Source: Phycisphaerales bacterium (GTDB lineage Bacteria > Planctomycetota > Phycisphaerae > Phycisphaerales > UBA1924). Taken from it: DNA of 60,280 nt. Within the stretch, counting starts at the first letter, position 1; each line of letters begins with the position of its first letter. The notes under the pieces were generated by a model. It ran no database searches. It was not told the origin of the DNA and was given only the letters and a program-made list of their open reading frames with translations. The stretch spans positions 1 to 60,280 of the forward strand of contig JALHOJ010000017.1 in NCBI GenBank assembly GCA_022843045.1, read 5' to 3'. The translations under genes were made by a program, and so were the position numbers. Shown piece by piece: positions 25,935 through 34,093 of this stretch.

Positions 25935-26939
25935 TCAAGCGTGATCCTCGGCGAACGCGAGAATTCGGCGCAGTTGAGCCTCCCACAACCCTCGCATATT
26001 GGATGAGTCTTCGGGATTGGAGCACCAGTCGGCAGGCACGTTGATCTCTTGAACTCCACAGAACTGCCAGTCCTGCCACGCCTTCTCGAACGAGTAATCT
26101 TCGACGCCGCGCGAGACAAGCGCCGCATGCCAGTGCTCGACGAGAACTCGCTCCCACCGCCGGCGGAGCTCGATGGGCCACCAGACGACTATGGCGTACG
26201 CCAGATCGCGTATGCCGAGCCATGGCGGCGAACCTGAACTTGCGAAGGGCTGATGATCGATCAGGTAGATCGGTCCGTCACCGTTGATGGGTGCGAGGAT
26301 GTTGGTTGGATTCAAGTCGCCGTGAATCCATGTGAAGCCTTCGGGATCAGCAAGCCGCGCGTTGCGTGCAAGCGGATTCTGTTCGATGAGTCGAGTTGCG
26401 GTCGCGCGCTCTGCGGGCGTGAAGCCCGCCTTCATGGCGTCGAGGAGCGCACCTTGCCCGGCACGAGCGCTGGAGACCATGCGCTCCGCTTCAGAGCGTC
26501 CGGGCGGAGACTGCGGCCAGCGATGTGCGTGGAGCTTCGCGGCTGCCTCGGCAAGTGCTCGGCCATACTCCAAAGTCGGCTCGATGATTTTCTGGTCGCG
26601 ATGCGTTTGAGAATGATCGGTGAGCAAGATGTTGTAGTGCGTTTCATCCGCATCCGCATGATGGCATCGCACGAGTGGCGCGTCGGTCAGATCGATGAAT
26701 GCTCGGGTGTAGTAGTCCACCTCGGCGCGGCCAAAGGTCGTGACAGACCCAATCTTCAGGTGTAGCCGCAGCGGGGCTTCCTCTCCGGCGAGCAAGACCT
26801 CGAGCCGGACGTGCGAGCCCCAGTTGCTGTCCGGCGGCGTCGACCTCGTGAACAAGCGCACGGGCCGACCGAGTGAAGCCTCAATCCAGGCTTGGGTGAC
26901 TTGGGCTGATTCATGGAGCACGGTGACGCTGCGGTTCAT
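25935..26939 (-). CDS. Phosphotransferase-fold kinase (APH/ecdysteroid-kinase-like)
   Basis: A protein of about 334 residues of the aminoglycoside-phosphotransferase/choline-kinase superfamily. The Brenner-type catalytic motif is FTWIHGDLNPTNIL, and the metal-binding DxD-like position appears as YLIDHQPF (Asp-His-Gln rather than Asp-Phe-Asp), as in CHK/EcKinase relatives. The N-terminal lobe has VRLEVLLAGEE and LHLKIG with a lysine in the ATP-binding position. ATG 26939 (MNRSVTVLHES) is chosen over an earlier in-frame start. Substrate unknown; there is no reason to claim antibiotic resistance. It lies upstream of the two Ser/Thr kinases on the same strand. Confidence 0.8.
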   Translation of the reverse strand: MNRSVTVLHESAQVTQAWIEASLGRPVRLFTRSTPPDSNWGSHVRLEVLLAGEEAPLRLHLKIGSVTTFGRAEVDYYTRAFIDLTDAPLVRCHHADADETHYNILLTDHSQTHRDQKIIEPTLEYGRALAEAAAKLHAHRWPQSPPGRSEAERMVSSARAGQGALLDAMKAGFTPAERATATRLIEQNPLARNARLADPEGFTWIHGDLNPTNILAPINGDGPIYLIDHQPFASSGSPPWLGIRDLAYAIVVWWPIELRRRWERVLVEHWHAALVSRGVEDYSFEKAWQDWQFCGVQEINVPADWCSNPEDSSNMRGLWEAQLRRILAFAEDHA

Positions 26940-27045
26940 TCGGCCATCGTACAGGCATCTGCTTCCTTCAACTCTTCTTGGCCCCGCGCGAGATCGATGC
27001 ACTCTCAATCACAGAGCAGACACCGTACTTCGTTTGGCCACACCC

Positions 27046-27124
27046 AAGCGCCCTCCAAGAAAAGCTCCATTGGTGGACTGTCACCCCGACTTCAAACGCC
27101 CCCTGACGAAAGGCTGGGGGCGTT
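27046..27124 (+). repeat. Box-hairpin element, copy C
   Basis: Box 27046-27091 with GCCCTCCAAGAAAAG, ATTGGTG, GACTGT and CACCCCGACTT, then a hairpin: AACGCCCCC (27095-27103) with GGGGGCGTT (27116-27124) around a 12-nt loop. Box edge 107 nt upstream of the phosphotransferase-fold kinase start. Confidence 0.8.
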
Positions 27125-27455
27125 GTGCTTTGATGAGTGGTGTGCGGTCGTACAATACTGAAATCGCTGGACGAACGCACAGGCAGACTCGAAGCTGGCG
27201 ACCTGTGACACAGCCGAGAGCGAAGAACTTGTGCAGGCAGCCGTGTTCGGCAGCTAAGTAGAAGTGGTCATGGTTGTGAGGGTCGGGTCAGAGATGAACG
27301 TAGCCTTTGGCTCGCATTTATCTTGACGAGATTGATGGCACGGATTGCGGCCCCCTGCTCGCGTATTGCTGACTCGTCAGGTGAAGCTGTGGCATCTGTG
27401 GTGGCGTTGGTTCTTGGTGGCCTGCGCAACGCCGCGCCGGCATGGGAGCGAACAC
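27125..27455. other. 331-base gap, no gene seen
   Basis: Between element C and the permease gene. ACAGGCAGACTCG followed by GGCGACCTGT near 27179-27205 resembles the hairpin at 36918-36943. No coding potential or clear promoter recognised. Confidence 0.4.
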
Positions 27456-29429
27456 ATGGCTATTGGTTCGCCCGAGTTCCCCGACGGCAGACAACGCCCG
27501 CGAGCCGCTGCCCGACGAACACCAGTATCGTCACGCCGTGCTCCAAGGAGCAGCCCGCGGTTGGAGGTCTTGGTCACGCTGGTGATCACCTTCGCGGTCC
27601 TCCACTTTGCCCGCGAGGTGTTGATCCCGCTCGCCCTTGCGATTCTCCTGAGTTTCGTTCTGGCGCCGTTGGTGAATCGCCTCGCTAAGTTCGGTCTGGG
27701 TCGGGTGTTCTCGGTGCTGGTCGCCACGACCCTGTCGCTGCTGGTGATCGTGGCTCTGGGCTGGGTCATGTTCACTCAGACCATGGCTCTGGCAGAGAAT
27801 CTGCCACGCTACCGCGACAACATCCGCGACAAGATCAGCTCAGTGCAGTCACAATCAGGTGGCGCGACGGGCAGAGCGATCAACACTCTCAAGCAGATGG
27901 GCGAGGAGATGATGCAGGCTGACACCCCGCCGCCCGGCGCGCCGGAACCAGGCGCACTACCCCTCTCGCCGAGTTCACCGACCCAACCGTCCATCGCGCC
28001 CGTGTCAAAGCCGGTGCCCGTGGAAATTGTCCGAAAGCCCACCAATGCACTGGATTCAATCACGGGCACCTTCGCGCCCCTGGCCAATCCCATGGTCAGC
28101 GCGGGCATCGTGTTCTTGTTTGTGGTCTTCATCCTCCTTCATCGCGAAGACTTGCGCGACCGCTTGATTGCCTTGATCGGCCCCGAGCAGCTCACCGCCA
28201 CCATGCAGGCGCTGGACGAAGGCGCCTCGCGCGTCAGTCGCTACCTGCTCATGCTGCTGATTGTGAACGGCACCTACGGCCTGGGTGTGGGAATCGGCCT
28301 GTCCATCATCGGCGTGCCCAACGCGATTCTCTTCGGCGTGCTCGCAGCGCTGTTGCGGTTCATCCCCTACGTGGGACCGTGGCTCGGCGCTGCGATTCCG
28401 ATCATGTTGTCCCTCGCGGAGTTCGATTCCTGGACCTGGCCCCTGATCACGATTGGTCTGTTCGTGGTCTTGGAACTGATCAGCAACAACGTCGTGGAAC
28501 CCTGGCTGTACGGTTCGCGCACCGGGGTATCATCCACGGCGGTTGTGGCTTCGGCTGTTTTCTGGGGCTGGTTGTGGGGTCCGGTCGGCCTCATGCTGGC
28601 CACGCCGCTGACGGTGTGCCTGGTGGTCATGGGCCGGTACGTGCCGCACCTGGAGTATGTGAGCGTACTGCTAGGTGACAGACCAAGTCTGCCGACGGAA
28701 GTCAGGCTCTATGAGCGTCTGCTTGCGACGGACTACGACGAGGCGTTCCAGATCACGCAGGAACATCTCAAAGACAAACCGCTGATTGATCTGTATGAGA
28801 GTGCCCTGATGCCAGCCTTGGCGATGGCTGAGCACGACCGCCACGCCGGACGCCTCGAGGAAGGGCGCATTGAGTTCATTTATCAGAGCCTGCGCGATCT
28901 GATCGAAGAGTTGGGCGACCGGCACAAATCCGTGGTGAGGGCCAAAGCCGAAGCCGCGACCCAATCCAGCCAGTCCGCGGCTGCGGACGGTCCTTTGGGT
29001 GGCGGTACGGTACATCCACCGCTGGTCCAACCGGCACCGCCGCTTGAGTCCTCGCGGGCGCGCACCGTTCTCTGCATCCCGGCACGCGATGAGGCGGATG
29101 AGATCAGCGCCCTGATGCTCGCCCAGCTTCTGGAGTTCCAAGGCATCTCCGCGAGGGCGCTTGCGGTCACCACATCGACGAGCGAGATGCTGGATCAGAT
29201 GGACAAACTGCCCCCCGGATCTGTCTGCGTGTGCGCCATGCCGCCCACGGCCACTAGTCACGCGCGGTTCGTGTGCAAACGGATTCTGTCCCGCTTCAGT
29301 GATATGAAGTTGATTGTGGGCATCTGGAACACGCCCGATGTCGATCGCGCCCGCGAGCGCATCCGCACCTGCGGGACCGACCGGGTAGTCGCCACCTTTA
29401 CGAACGCGATCGAGTTGCTGCGCTCCTGA
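27456..29429 (+). CDS. AI-2E/PerM-family permease with C-terminal soluble domain
   Basis: A protein of about 657 residues. The first 350 residues are a typical AI-2E family transporter: LEVLVTLVITFAVLHFAREVLIPLALAILLSFVLAPLVN, a long soluble loop (residues about 115-205, rich in Pro/Ser), VVFILLHREDLRDRLIALIG, and the signature LRFIPYVGPWLGAAIPIMLSL with NNVVEPWLYGSRTGVSS. After the last membrane segment comes a 260-residue cytoplasmic part: a helical region (VRLYERLLATDYDEAFQ) and a Rossmann-like domain (RTVLCIPARDEADEISALMLAQLLEFQG) resembling cobalamin-binding regulator folds. ATG 27456 has GGGAG 8 nt upstream. Substrate unknown. Confidence 0.85.
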   Translation: MAIGSPEFPDGRQRPRAAARRTPVSSRRAPRSSPRLEVLVTLVITFAVLHFAREVLIPLALAILLSFVLAPLVNRLAKFGLGRVFSVLVATTLSLLVIVALGWVMFTQTMALAENLPRYRDNIRDKISSVQSQSGGATGRAINTLKQMGEEMMQADTPPPGAPEPGALPLSPSSPTQPSIAPVSKPVPVEIVRKPTNALDSITGTFAPLANPMVSAGIVFLFVVFILLHREDLRDRLIALIGPEQLTATMQALDEGASRVSRYLLMLLIVNGTYGLGVGIGLSIIGVPNAILFGVLAALLRFIPYVGPWLGAAIPIMLSLAEFDSWTWPLITIGLFVVLELISNNVVEPWLYGSRTGVSSTAVVASAVFWGWLWGPVGLMLATPLTVCLVVMGRYVPHLEYVSVLLGDRPSLPTEVRLYERLLATDYDEAFQITQEHLKDKPLIDLYESALMPALAMAEHDRHAGRLEEGRIEFIYQSLRDLIEELGDRHKSVVRAKAEAATQSSQSAAADGPLGGGTVHPPLVQPAPPLESSRARTVLCIPARDEADEISALMLAQLLEFQGISARALAVTTSTSEMLDQMDKLPPGSVCVCAMPPTATSHARFVCKRILSRFSDMKLIVGIWNTPDVDRARERIRTCGTDRVVATFTNAIELLRS

Positions 29430-29639
29430 ACGAGCGATGGAACACGAGGATGGCCGTCAACCAGCGCGCGGATGCCGGTCGTACGTCGTGTCAGCGACTC
29501 GTACCGCCCGCCATCCTCCGCACGATGAGGGAAGAACACTCTACTGACTCGGGGATTCGTGCGGCTATTTTCATTATGTCACTTGGCCTCCGAAGTCGGT
29601 GGAGGGGCGCGGGGCCGAGCAATCTGGAAGAGGAAATTC

Positions 29640-29804
29640 ATGGGTCTCATCCTGCTCATCGTCCTAGTGCTTTTGCTCATCGGTGCTCTACCCACGTGGG
29701 GCTACAGCCGCAAGTGGGGATATGTCCCCAGCGGGGGATTGGGGCTCATTCTCGTGATCCTGCTCGTACTGGTCCTGCTCAACATCATCCCACGCGGCTT
29801 CTGA
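29640..29804 (+). CDS. DUF3309 small membrane protein
   Basis: A 54-residue peptide, MGLILLIVLVLLLIGALPTW followed by GYSRKWGYVPSGGLGL and a second hydrophobic stretch LILVILLVLVLLNIIPRGF. It matches the DUF3309 pattern (two membrane helices joined by a Trp/Tyr/Gly loop). Function unknown. ATG 29640 has AGGAAA 5-9 nt upstream; the longer frame from 29559 is not family-like. Confidence 0.85.
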   Translation: MGLILLIVLVLLLIGALPTWGYSRKWGYVPSGGLGLILVILLVLVLLNIIPRGF

Positions 29805-29903
29805 ATCTCAACCGGTGCCGTCGGTGTCCCCGGCGTCGCTCCGCCGCCCCGCTCTCGTACTCACCGCTCGCCTCTCATCGAGAGGTCTCAAGGAAAGGCA
29901 CAC

Positions 29904-30296
29904 ATGAAGGGCTTTGTGCAGAACATCGAAGCGCTCGCCGCTGAGAACACCGACTTCCGCCGGGTGCTATACACCGCCCAAAACTGCCAGCTCGTCCTGA
30001 TGACGCTCAAGCCCAGGGAGGAGATCGGGGCGGAGGTTCACAAACTCGACCAGTTCTTCCGCGTGGAAGAGGGGACGGGGGAGGCCATCCTCGACGGCGT
30101 AATGACAGATATTCACGCAGGCTTCGCGATGCTCGTCCCGGCTGGGACACGCCACAACATCATCAATACCGGCAGTGCCCCTCTCAAGCTCTACACGCTC
30201 TACTCGCCTCCGAATCATCGCGACGCAATTGTCCACCATACGCGGAAGGATGCCGAGGCCGACAACGAGCACTTCGACGGCAAGACGACGGAGTAG
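29904..30296 (+). CDS. Cupin-domain protein
   Basis: A 130-residue single cupin. Motif 1 is degenerate: LKPREEIGAEVHKLDQFFRVEEGTGEAILDG, with His and Glu in metal positions. Motif 2 is LVPAGTRHNIINTGSAPLKLYTLYSPPNH. It matches a widespread family of small cupins annotated only as cupin domain-containing. ATG 29904 has AAGGAAAGG 6-14 nt upstream. It follows the DUF3309 gene by 100 bases, probably in one transcript. Role unknown. Confidence 0.82.
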   Translation: MKGFVQNIEALAAENTDFRRVLYTAQNCQLVLMTLKPREEIGAEVHKLDQFFRVEEGTGEAILDGVMTDIHAGFAMLVPAGTRHNIINTGSAPLKLYTLYSPPNHRDAIVHHTRKDAEADNEHFDGKTTE

Positions 30297-30555
30297 TGGG
30301 CGAGAAGCATCGATTGAGCGGGAGGTCAACGAACTTCGAGCGCATTCCCTCTACACGTCGGAGCCTGCTGGGAGAGCTCTTCTAATGTGCAAGCGAGAAC
30401 TGCGGTCTGCGTGACCAGAAACGGTTCAGCAGCCCTCCAACATCGATGTTGCTGGACGCCGCAGCCTATGAGATTGAACTGCCGCTTGACACAGGTTCAA
30501 CTCACTGATGCGCCCTGGCGCTCAGCAACCGCCCAATCCACAACTCCCACACCGT

Positions 30556-30630
30556 AACGCCCTCCAAGAAAAGTCCAGTTGGTGTAGTGTCATCTCGACT
30601 TGCAACCCCGCGGGAGAGCCTGCGGGGTTG
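30556..30630 (+). repeat. Box-hairpin element, copy D
   Basis: Box 30556-30600 with GCCCTCCAAGAAAAG, GTTGGTG, TAGTGT and CATCTCGACT, then a hairpin: CAACCCCGC (30603-30611) with GCGGGGTTG (30622-30630) around a 10-nt loop. In this copy GGTG pairs with CATC by one G-T wobble. It lies in the 436-base gap between the cupin gene and the 3' end of the FG-GAP gene, which otherwise shows only the hairpin at 30686. Confidence 0.8.
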
Positions 30631-30685
30631 TGGCATTTGGTGGGGTTTGCACGCCTGCGTTCGACAGGCGCGGCGAGAAGCACAA

Positions 30686-30709
30686 CACGGACCTGAGGAC
30701 AGGTCCGTG
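30686..30709 (-). terminator. Perfect hairpin after the FG-GAP gene
   Basis: CACGGACCTG (30686-30695) and CAGGTCCGTG (30700-30709) pair perfectly around AGGA. It lies 24 nt past the FG-GAP stop on the minus strand. On minus it is followed by TTGTGCTTC, a weak T tract. Confidence 0.55.
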
Positions 30710-30732
30710 CCACGAACGTTGTGTCAGGATGT

Positions 30733-32370
30733 TCAGCGGGTGCACGGGCCTTCGGAGAAGACTCGCAGGAACGCGTCAATGTCGTCGGGGTCGAAGAAGC
30801 TGTTGTCGTTGTTGAAGTCGATGCTGTCGCACGTCGCCCCGGCGGGGATGCACGGGCCCTCGCTATAGACGCTCAGGAACGCGTCGATGTCCTGGGGATC
30901 GAAGACCGAGCCGTCGTTGTTGAAGTCGATCTCGCAGGTGTTCTCCATCATGATGATGACGTCGGCGATCTCATCCGTCAGCAGCAGGTCGATGTCGCCG
31001 TCGTTGTCGTAGTCGGCGGGGACGGCGCAGCTGGGGTTGTTGGGGGCGGGGAAGACTGCGGCTTCTTCGAACACGCCCGCGCCGTTGTTGATATACACGT
31101 ACCACTCGCCGGCGCCGAAGCTGCTGAGCACCCAGTCGAGGTCGCCGTCACCATCCAGGTCGGCCAGGTCGGTGCTGACGGTGTGGCCGCCCGTAGGCAT
31201 CACGGCGGGGCTTCCTACCGCGCCACTCGCCGAGCCGAAGAGGATCGAGCCGTTGGCGCTGAAGCTGTTGGCGGTGGAGACGTCGACGTTGCCGTCGCCG
31301 TTCAAGTCTGCGGCCATGACGACCCAGTTCTGTCCACCCGCCGGGCTGGAGTCGATTTGCGTGAAGGTCGAGTTGCCGTTGCCGCGGAGCACCTTGACTT
31401 CCTGGCTGTTCACGGTTCCGACCACCAAGTCCATGATGCCGTCGCGGTTCATGTCGGCGTTGGTCATGCCATAGGGACCGCCAGAGACGCTGACGTTGGC
31501 CGCGGCGGTGAACGTGCGGTTGGAATTGCTGCGCCAGATGGAGATGGTGTTGGAGCCGGCGTTGGCGACGGTGATGTCGAGGTCGCCATCACCGTCGACG
31601 TCGATGATGCCAAAGCCGCGGGGCGTGGAGCCGACGTTGAGGACGAGCGGCTGGTCGAAGGTGCCGTCGCCGTTGCCCCAGGCGACGGCGATGGTCGAGG
31701 TCTGATAGCTGCTGACGACGACATCGATGAAGCCGTCCTGATCAAAGTCGGCGACGTCGTTGGGGCTGGATTCGACGGGAATGGGCGTGTAGGGCGTGAC
31801 GAGGGGGCCAAAGTCGCCCGCGCCGTTGTTCATGAAGACGCGCAGGTCGCTGGAAACCTCGTTGATGGTCGTCAGGTCGGTGAAGCCGTCGCGGTTGAGG
31901 TCGCAGGCGAGGCCGCCATAGATGCGGGTTTGCGCGCCGGTCTGGTCGCGGTTAGAGAACTGTCGCTTGAACTGGAACTTCTGAAAGCTCGGCGCGACGC
32001 CCGCGTTGAACATGAAGGAGTAACCCTCGTTGCGCAGCGCGACGTTGTCCGCGCCGCGGAGGTTGCGAGACATCACGACCATGATGGACTCGGCGGCGAA
32101 GAAGGGGGCGCCGGGTTGGAACGTCAGCGTGCGATTGCCGTTGGACCAGGATTGGGAACCCAGCACGGGCCCGGTGATCTTGCCGAAGACGCGAAAGTTG
32201 GCGGGGGTGAAGGTGGCGGTGTCGACGGGGCGATCGAAGGTGATGACGATGGGTGCCGCGCGACTGACGTTGTTGGCGTTCAGGGCTGGCGACGTGGTCG
32301 TGACGGCGAGTTGGGCCTGGGCGAGGGACGCCAGGCCTGCGGCGAGAACAAGAACGAGAGCGGTGCGCAT
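30733..32370 (-). CDS. Secreted FG-GAP/VCBS repeat protein with paired dockerin-like C terminus
   Basis: A protein of about 545 residues. Signal peptide MRTALVLVLAAGLASLAQAQ. A Big/Ig-like domain follows (VTTTSPALNANNVSRAAPIVITFDRPVDTATF). Then come at least seven FG-GAP blades with calcium-type loops (CDLNRDGFTDL, DFDQDGFIDVVVSS, DVDGDGDLDITV, DMNRDGIMDLVVG, DLNGDGNVDVSTA, DLDGDGDLDWVLS, DYDNDGDIDLLLTD), consistent with a beta-propeller. The end carries two dockerin-like units (EIDFNNDGSVFDPQDIDAFL and SIDFNNDNSFFDPDDIDAFL) each closing with SEGPC. ATG 32370 is chosen; the frame runs 20 codons further. Probably displayed or secreted, calcium-stabilised. Confidence 0.88.
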   Translation of the reverse strand: MRTALVLVLAAGLASLAQAQLAVTTTSPALNANNVSRAAPIVITFDRPVDTATFTPANFRVFGKITGPVLGSQSWSNGNRTLTFQPGAPFFAAESIMVVMSRNLRGADNVALRNEGYSFMFNAGVAPSFQKFQFKRQFSNRDQTGAQTRIYGGLACDLNRDGFTDLTTINEVSSDLRVFMNNGAGDFGPLVTPYTPIPVESSPNDVADFDQDGFIDVVVSSYQTSTIAVAWGNGDGTFDQPLVLNVGSTPRGFGIIDVDGDGDLDITVANAGSNTISIWRSNSNRTFTAAANVSVSGGPYGMTNADMNRDGIMDLVVGTVNSQEVKVLRGNGNSTFTQIDSSPAGGQNWVVMAADLNGDGNVDVSTANSFSANGSILFGSASGAVGSPAVMPTGGHTVSTDLADLDGDGDLDWVLSSFGAGEWYVYINNGAGVFEEAAVFPAPNNPSCAVPADYDNDGDIDLLLTDEIADVIIMMENTCEIDFNNDGSVFDPQDIDAFLSVYSEGPCIPAGATCDSIDFNNDNSFFDPDDIDAFLRVFSEGPCTR

Positions 32371-32536
32371 GGAATCCTCCGAAACCTCCACCCCATGCGC
32401 GGAAGATACCAGATTTGTCCGCGATTGCACCGCAATTTTTCGTGAAGACTTTCAGGCAAGCGATTACTTATGCCGCGAAGCCCGGCAAACGACGGGGCGA
32501 AGCGCCCGGAGCGTTCGTGAGGTCGCAAAAAGACCA

Positions 32537-32562
32537 CCGCCCGGAGCGTTGGCTCCGGGCGG
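32537..32562 (-). repeat. Perfect GCCCGGAGC hairpin
   Basis: CCGCCCGGAGC (32537-32547) and GCTCCGGGCGG (32552-32562) pair perfectly around GTTG. A half copy (CGCCCGGAGCGTT) precedes it at 32503-32515. It lies in the 342-base gap between the first fibro-slime gene's stop (150 nt away) and the FG-GAP start. It may act as terminator or be a REP-like element. Confidence 0.55.
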
Positions 32563-32712
32563 GGCGTCTCTCCTCCTCGGGCACGGACTTCACCAGTGCG
32601 GATGCGTGCGTGGAGCACTGCGAGAGAGAGCACTGGTGCGTGCGAGTCCTTTGGCCCAAAGGAGCGGGCGGAAGGGTGTCGAGGATCCTGCAGAACTACT
32701 TGGCCAAGGTGC

Positions 32713-33651
32713 TTAGTCGAACTTGCTGCTCACGCTGGGGCGCTCGACGTTGCGCAGTTGCAGCGTGGTGGACATGCGGAAGTTGCTCTGCGTGCGGTGA
32801 CGCTCGGCGAAGAAGAACCGCAGGTCGTACTGCTGGCCGTCGACCAGCCAGTTGAGACGGTCCAGTTCGATGGTCTGGCTCACGGCGCCGTGCACGCCGC
32901 CCAGGTCGATCACGAGCTTGCCGTCGATGAAGACCCACACATCGTCGTCACCGGTGAAGGTGAAGGTGTGACCCGCGCCCTGCTGGTAGCTGAACTGGGT
33001 GGCCAGCTCATACGTGAAGTGGAAGTTGCGGGTGCCGCCGTTGCTGTTGCCCTTGAGTTCGCCGTTGATCGGGAAGAACCCGCCCCGGCCGGTGTAGAAC
33101 GCGTCGTTCTTGTCGTCGAACACGTACACGTTGCTGTTGGGCTGGCGCACCAGGGTGATGGGCAGCTGCTTGCTGAGGTTCATCGTGGGGTCGTCACGGA
33201 ACCACTGATTGAAGTTCGCGACGGTGGTCAAGGCACCGCCAGCCGAGCTGGAGATGCTGCCGTTCTGATCGCCGCTGCGAGCGGAGATGTAGGAACGGGG
33301 GTTGATGCGGTTTCGGCCCTGGCTGTCGCGCCACTGGCTGTTCACCTTGTTACCGGTGGACTTGAAGACCGGCTTCTTGTCCGCGTCGAGTTCGTCTTGA
33401 ACCTGATTGAAGTACACGCCAAAGCCCGCCGTCGGCTGGCGTTCAAAGTCAGGGTGACCGCCCGTCGCGGAACGCTCGGCAAAGTCACGGACGATGCCGG
33501 TGAGTTCGACGGTCTGAGGGAGGCTGGCGAACGGGTCGCCATCGTTGGCCAGACCGCTCGAACCCGACTGAGCGTTGACAGAGAGGCCCGCGAGGCACGC
33601 CAGCCCCGCAGCGCCGACGAACAGGAGCGCCTTGGACTTGTTGAACTTCAT
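32713..33651 (-). CDS. Secreted fibro-slime domain protein 1
   Basis: A protein of about 312 residues. Signal peptide [27 protein letters not shown]. The fibro-slime (PA14-related) domain starts at about residue 47 with [14 protein letters not shown] and GGHPDFERQ. It passes [21 protein letters not shown] and ends with the diagnostic [57 protein letters not shown]. Such domains occur in extracellular adhesion and slime proteins of Fibrobacter, myxobacteria and slime moulds. ATG 33651 has AAGGAAGG upstream; the 77-codon upstream frame is spurious. Adjacent to a paralogue on the same strand. Confidence 0.9.
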   Translation of the reverse strand: MKFNKSKALLFVGAAGLACLAGLSVNAQSGSSGLANDGDPFASLPQTVELTGIVRDFAERSATGGHPDFERQPTAGFGVYFNQVQDELDADKKPVFKSTGNKVNSQWRDSQGRNRINPRSYISARSGDQNGSISSSAGGALTTVANFNQWFRDDPTMNLSKQLPITLVRQPNSNVYVFDDKNDAFYTGRGGFFPINGELKGNSNGGTRNFHFTYELATQFSYQQGAGHTFTFTGDDDVWVFIDGKLVIDLGGVHGAVSQTIELDRLNWLVDGQQYDLRFFFAERHRTQSNFRMSTTLQLRNVERPSVSSKFD

Positions 33652-34023
33652 ACGCAACCTTCCTTTCCAGGTCATCCGCACCGCCCCACGCTGGTCGAGG
33701 ATGACCGGAGCCTGCGGGAAACACAACCACGCTGGAGAAAGGGTGCAAAACGCTTGCGGGGTTGTCAAGGAGAAGCGGGAAAAGTGAGGTGGGACTGGGG
33801 CGGTTGGGAGGGGTGTGAGGGGGCAGGCGTGCGAAGCCGCGAATGAGCGAGCGTGGGAAGGTGCCGGCCAAGCGGACCTCAAAGCCAGACCTGCGAGTCA
33901 TTGAGAGGATGCGGTCGCTCCAAGCATCCAATCCGCACATCACCCCACTGTCTCAATGCCTCTGGTTCTCAACATGCACGATGGTCACCGACGCAGCGTG
34001 CGACATTGCACACCATACCGCAC

Positions 34024-34070
34024 CCCAAAAACGAAAACCGCCCGGGCGGCCAACGCGGCCAACCCGGGCG
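34024..34070 (-). terminator. Intrinsic terminator of fibro-slime gene 2
   Basis: On minus CGCCCGGG (34070-34063) pairs with CCCGGGCG (34046-34039), with GGCC-rich interior, followed by GTTTTCGTTTTTGGG. It starts 24 nt after the gene's stop. The rest of the 442-base gap to fibro-slime gene 1 shows no gene. Confidence 0.85.
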
Positions 34071-34093
34071 TGGAACTACGTGCGATACACCGA

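Noticed and set aside
25935-26939. Antibiotic resistance gene
   Set aside because: Only the broad phosphotransferase fold is seen, with a DHQ instead of the DFD motif; such proteins are usually not resistance enzymes.
30721-32445. Plus-strand open frame of 574 codons over the FG-GAP gene
   Set aside because: Antisense shadow; the minus strand encodes clear FG-GAP and dockerin-like repeats.
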